Origin: Silene noctiflora
Lineage: Eukaryota > Streptophyta > Magnoliopsida > Caryophyllales > Caryophyllaceae
Direction: 5' to 3'
Assembly: GCA_009801015.1 (NCBI GenBank)
Contig: VHZZ01006899.1
Coordinates: forward strand, 36,196 to 56,591
Length of the DNA: 20,396 bases
How positions within the stretch are numbered: position 1 is the stretch's first letter; each line of letters starts with the position of its first letter. Of this stretch, positions 19,115 through 20,396 are shown piece by piece. The translations under genes were made by a program, and so were the position numbers. Under the pieces are notes generated by a model, which was given only the letters and a program-made list of their open reading frames with translations, did not search any database and had not been told where the DNA came from.

Positions 19115-19675
19115 TCTACTAAAAAAATAGGTGGTGAAACTCCAATTTTTTCCCGGCTAAAAATATTTCCTAAAATTGGGATTAGTATTTTTGGCACATA
19201 CTATAGTTATGATGAGTTATAAATAGGCATAGGTAAAACGGTCAAAAGTGTACTGTATTGAGTAAAATGCGTACTACGAAAATCAACACCCTATTTTAAA
19301 TGTAAATATTTACAAGATTCAATATTTTACATTCCCCACAAATTTATCTCGAGTCTTTTTATGATAAATAAATTCTTTTTAAAAAAAAAAAAAATTTACG
19401 ATAAAAATTCATTGACATTTTAAGATGTTGAGGCTAACAAATATGTTATTAGTAAAAGAATACAAAATAACATCATTACTTTCTCGGTAAAAGAAAATTT
19501 TTCATTAAAAATACTCAATTTATGACTTCTTTCAATTTTAATTTTAATTTTTCAATCAAAATATGAGGAAAAGAAACATGAAAAATAAATTGTCAATTTA
19601 AAATTTATAAATAATACTCTAAAAAAAATTAAAAACTATATATACCGTGCATTTATTGCACGGGGTCTATACTAA
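19115..19675 (+). mobile_element. Nonautonomous Helitron with complete ends
   Basis: The 5' end TCTACTAAAAAAATAGG (19115) is preceded by A. The 3' end CTAA (19672-19675) is followed by T. A 7-bp perfect stem, CCGTGCA-TTTAT-TGCACGG (19645-19663), lies eight bases before CTAA. These are the hallmarks of Helitrons. The 561-bp element has no coding capacity. It shares its 5' terminus and 3' hairpin style with 4141-5926, but the interiors have diverged. Confidence 0.85.
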
Positions 19676-19812
19676 TTTTTTTATTAAGAACGTAATTATT
19701 CAAAGTATCAATACTAATCACTAAGTAAAGAATTAATGAGAAAACTCATGAAATCGGAGGGTTTTCACAAGAAAATATGTCGGTTTTATTTTAGGCAATT
19801 AGTTGATTAAAA

Positions 19813-20396
19813 CTAGTGTAGATCCCGTACAATTTATACGGTTTTTTTTTAAATATAGATTTTAGGGAGTTTAGCAATTATGGTGAATATATGAGACCCG
19901 ATTATAAACGTTAACAATTCGCATTATTCTTGAAAAATACTTAAACAAATTAGTGATTACAATTTTAAAATTTAAGATATATATGTTTTTTTGGTACAAA
20001 TGAGAGGCAAAGCCCCGAAAATTACCGACTAGCTATTACACGGGGAATTGCTACCCCAAAAATCTTCTTTATTAAAGCAACAACCACAGAGCTGAGTTGT
20101 CGCTCTATGGTTAAAAGTACATATTTTTTATTTATTGGAAAAAAGGCTCCACCCACTTCCCACATTCAGTTTTTCAGTCTTATATCATCATTTAATTAAC
20201 AAATAGGGAAGAATCAATTTTGTTAACTAAATTAACCCTGATACATAATTGTTGGGAATTGCTCAATACTAACCTGATTAAAATAATTCTAAACAATACT
20301 CTATTTATTAAAAACTTGATTATAATATAAAAAAAAACACCTGTTAAAAAAACTCAATCTACAAATTTGATTTGTATTTAATATGTTAAATAACCC
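19813..20396 (-). mobile_element. Helitron 3' terminus, minus strand, other end not seen
   Basis: On the minus strand the sequence ends CCGTATAAATTGTACGGG then ATCTACACTAG, followed by T (A at 19812 on plus). The CCGTA...TACGG stem has five pairs and sits nine to ten bases before CTAG. No 5' TC end could be identified before the end of the window. The element is either truncated or continues beyond it. Confidence 0.5.
19985..20115 (-). mobile_element. Possible LINE 3'-end fragment
   Basis: Read on the minus strand, TTTAATAAAGAAGATTTTTGG is followed by ATTTTCGGGGCTTTGCC, TTTGTACC and an A-run (T at 19986-19992 on plus). This layout of a signal, a GGGGCTTTGCC word and a TTGTACCAAAAAA tail recalls the ends of plant L1-type LINEs. 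No reverse transcriptase is present, so it would be 5'-truncated. No clear target duplication was found. Identification is from memory. Confidence 0.45.

Overview
This is a plant nuclear window: AT-rich, with a spliced gene and dense nested transposons of plant type (Mutator-like MITEs, hAT, Helitrons, Ty3/gypsy-type LTRs, tRNA-derived SINEs, a LINE tail). The repeat flavour, for example ends reading GGCTCCGCCACTG and LTRs with palindromic dodecamers, suggests a eudicot, perhaps Caryophyllales. That placement is an impression from memory, not a search result. There is one real protein-coding gene. All other open frames are short and look accidental.

Layout. 1-850: repeat remnants. 851-3727: a Mutator-like element with a 9-bp target-site duplication (TSD). 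It holds a probable solo LTR (1152-3021), itself split by a second Mutator-like MITE (1574-2114), and two SINEs. 3776-5926: two head-to-head Helitrons; the second contains a 900-bp element with a GC-rich core (4903-5802). 5927-7292: unassigned. 7293-8821: a second probable solo LTR. 8822-9770: unassigned, with about 75-bp tandem repeats. 9770-11591: an LTR on the minus strand, split by a hAT MITE with a perfect 8-bp TSD (10172-10726). 12209-13420: a long-TIR Mutator-like element with a perfect 9-bp TSD. 13556-14295: a weaker one, ending just upstream of a TATA box.

The gene (about 14365 to 18650, + strand) has a TATA box, a pyrimidine patch, an ATG-free leader split by an intron, and two coding exons (15084-16103 and 17615-18361). 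They encode a protein of about 588 residues of the plant ARID-ELM2-SANT family (ARID1/ARID2-like). These are DNA-binding chromatin proteins associated with RPD3-type histone deacetylases. The 1.5-kb coding intron carries MITE-like inverted repeats. Downstream lie a short hAT MITE, a 561-bp Helitron with textbook ends, another Helitron terminus and a LINE tail.

I found no new multi-gene system. The unexpected signal is spatial. The terminal inverted repeats of five Mutator-like elements are built from short units repeated every 21-22 bp or 28-32 bp. Separately, three unrelated-looking LTRs each carry 12-bp palindromes at mostly 19-22 bp spacing. Both are close to whole helical turns and suggest phased protein-binding arrays.
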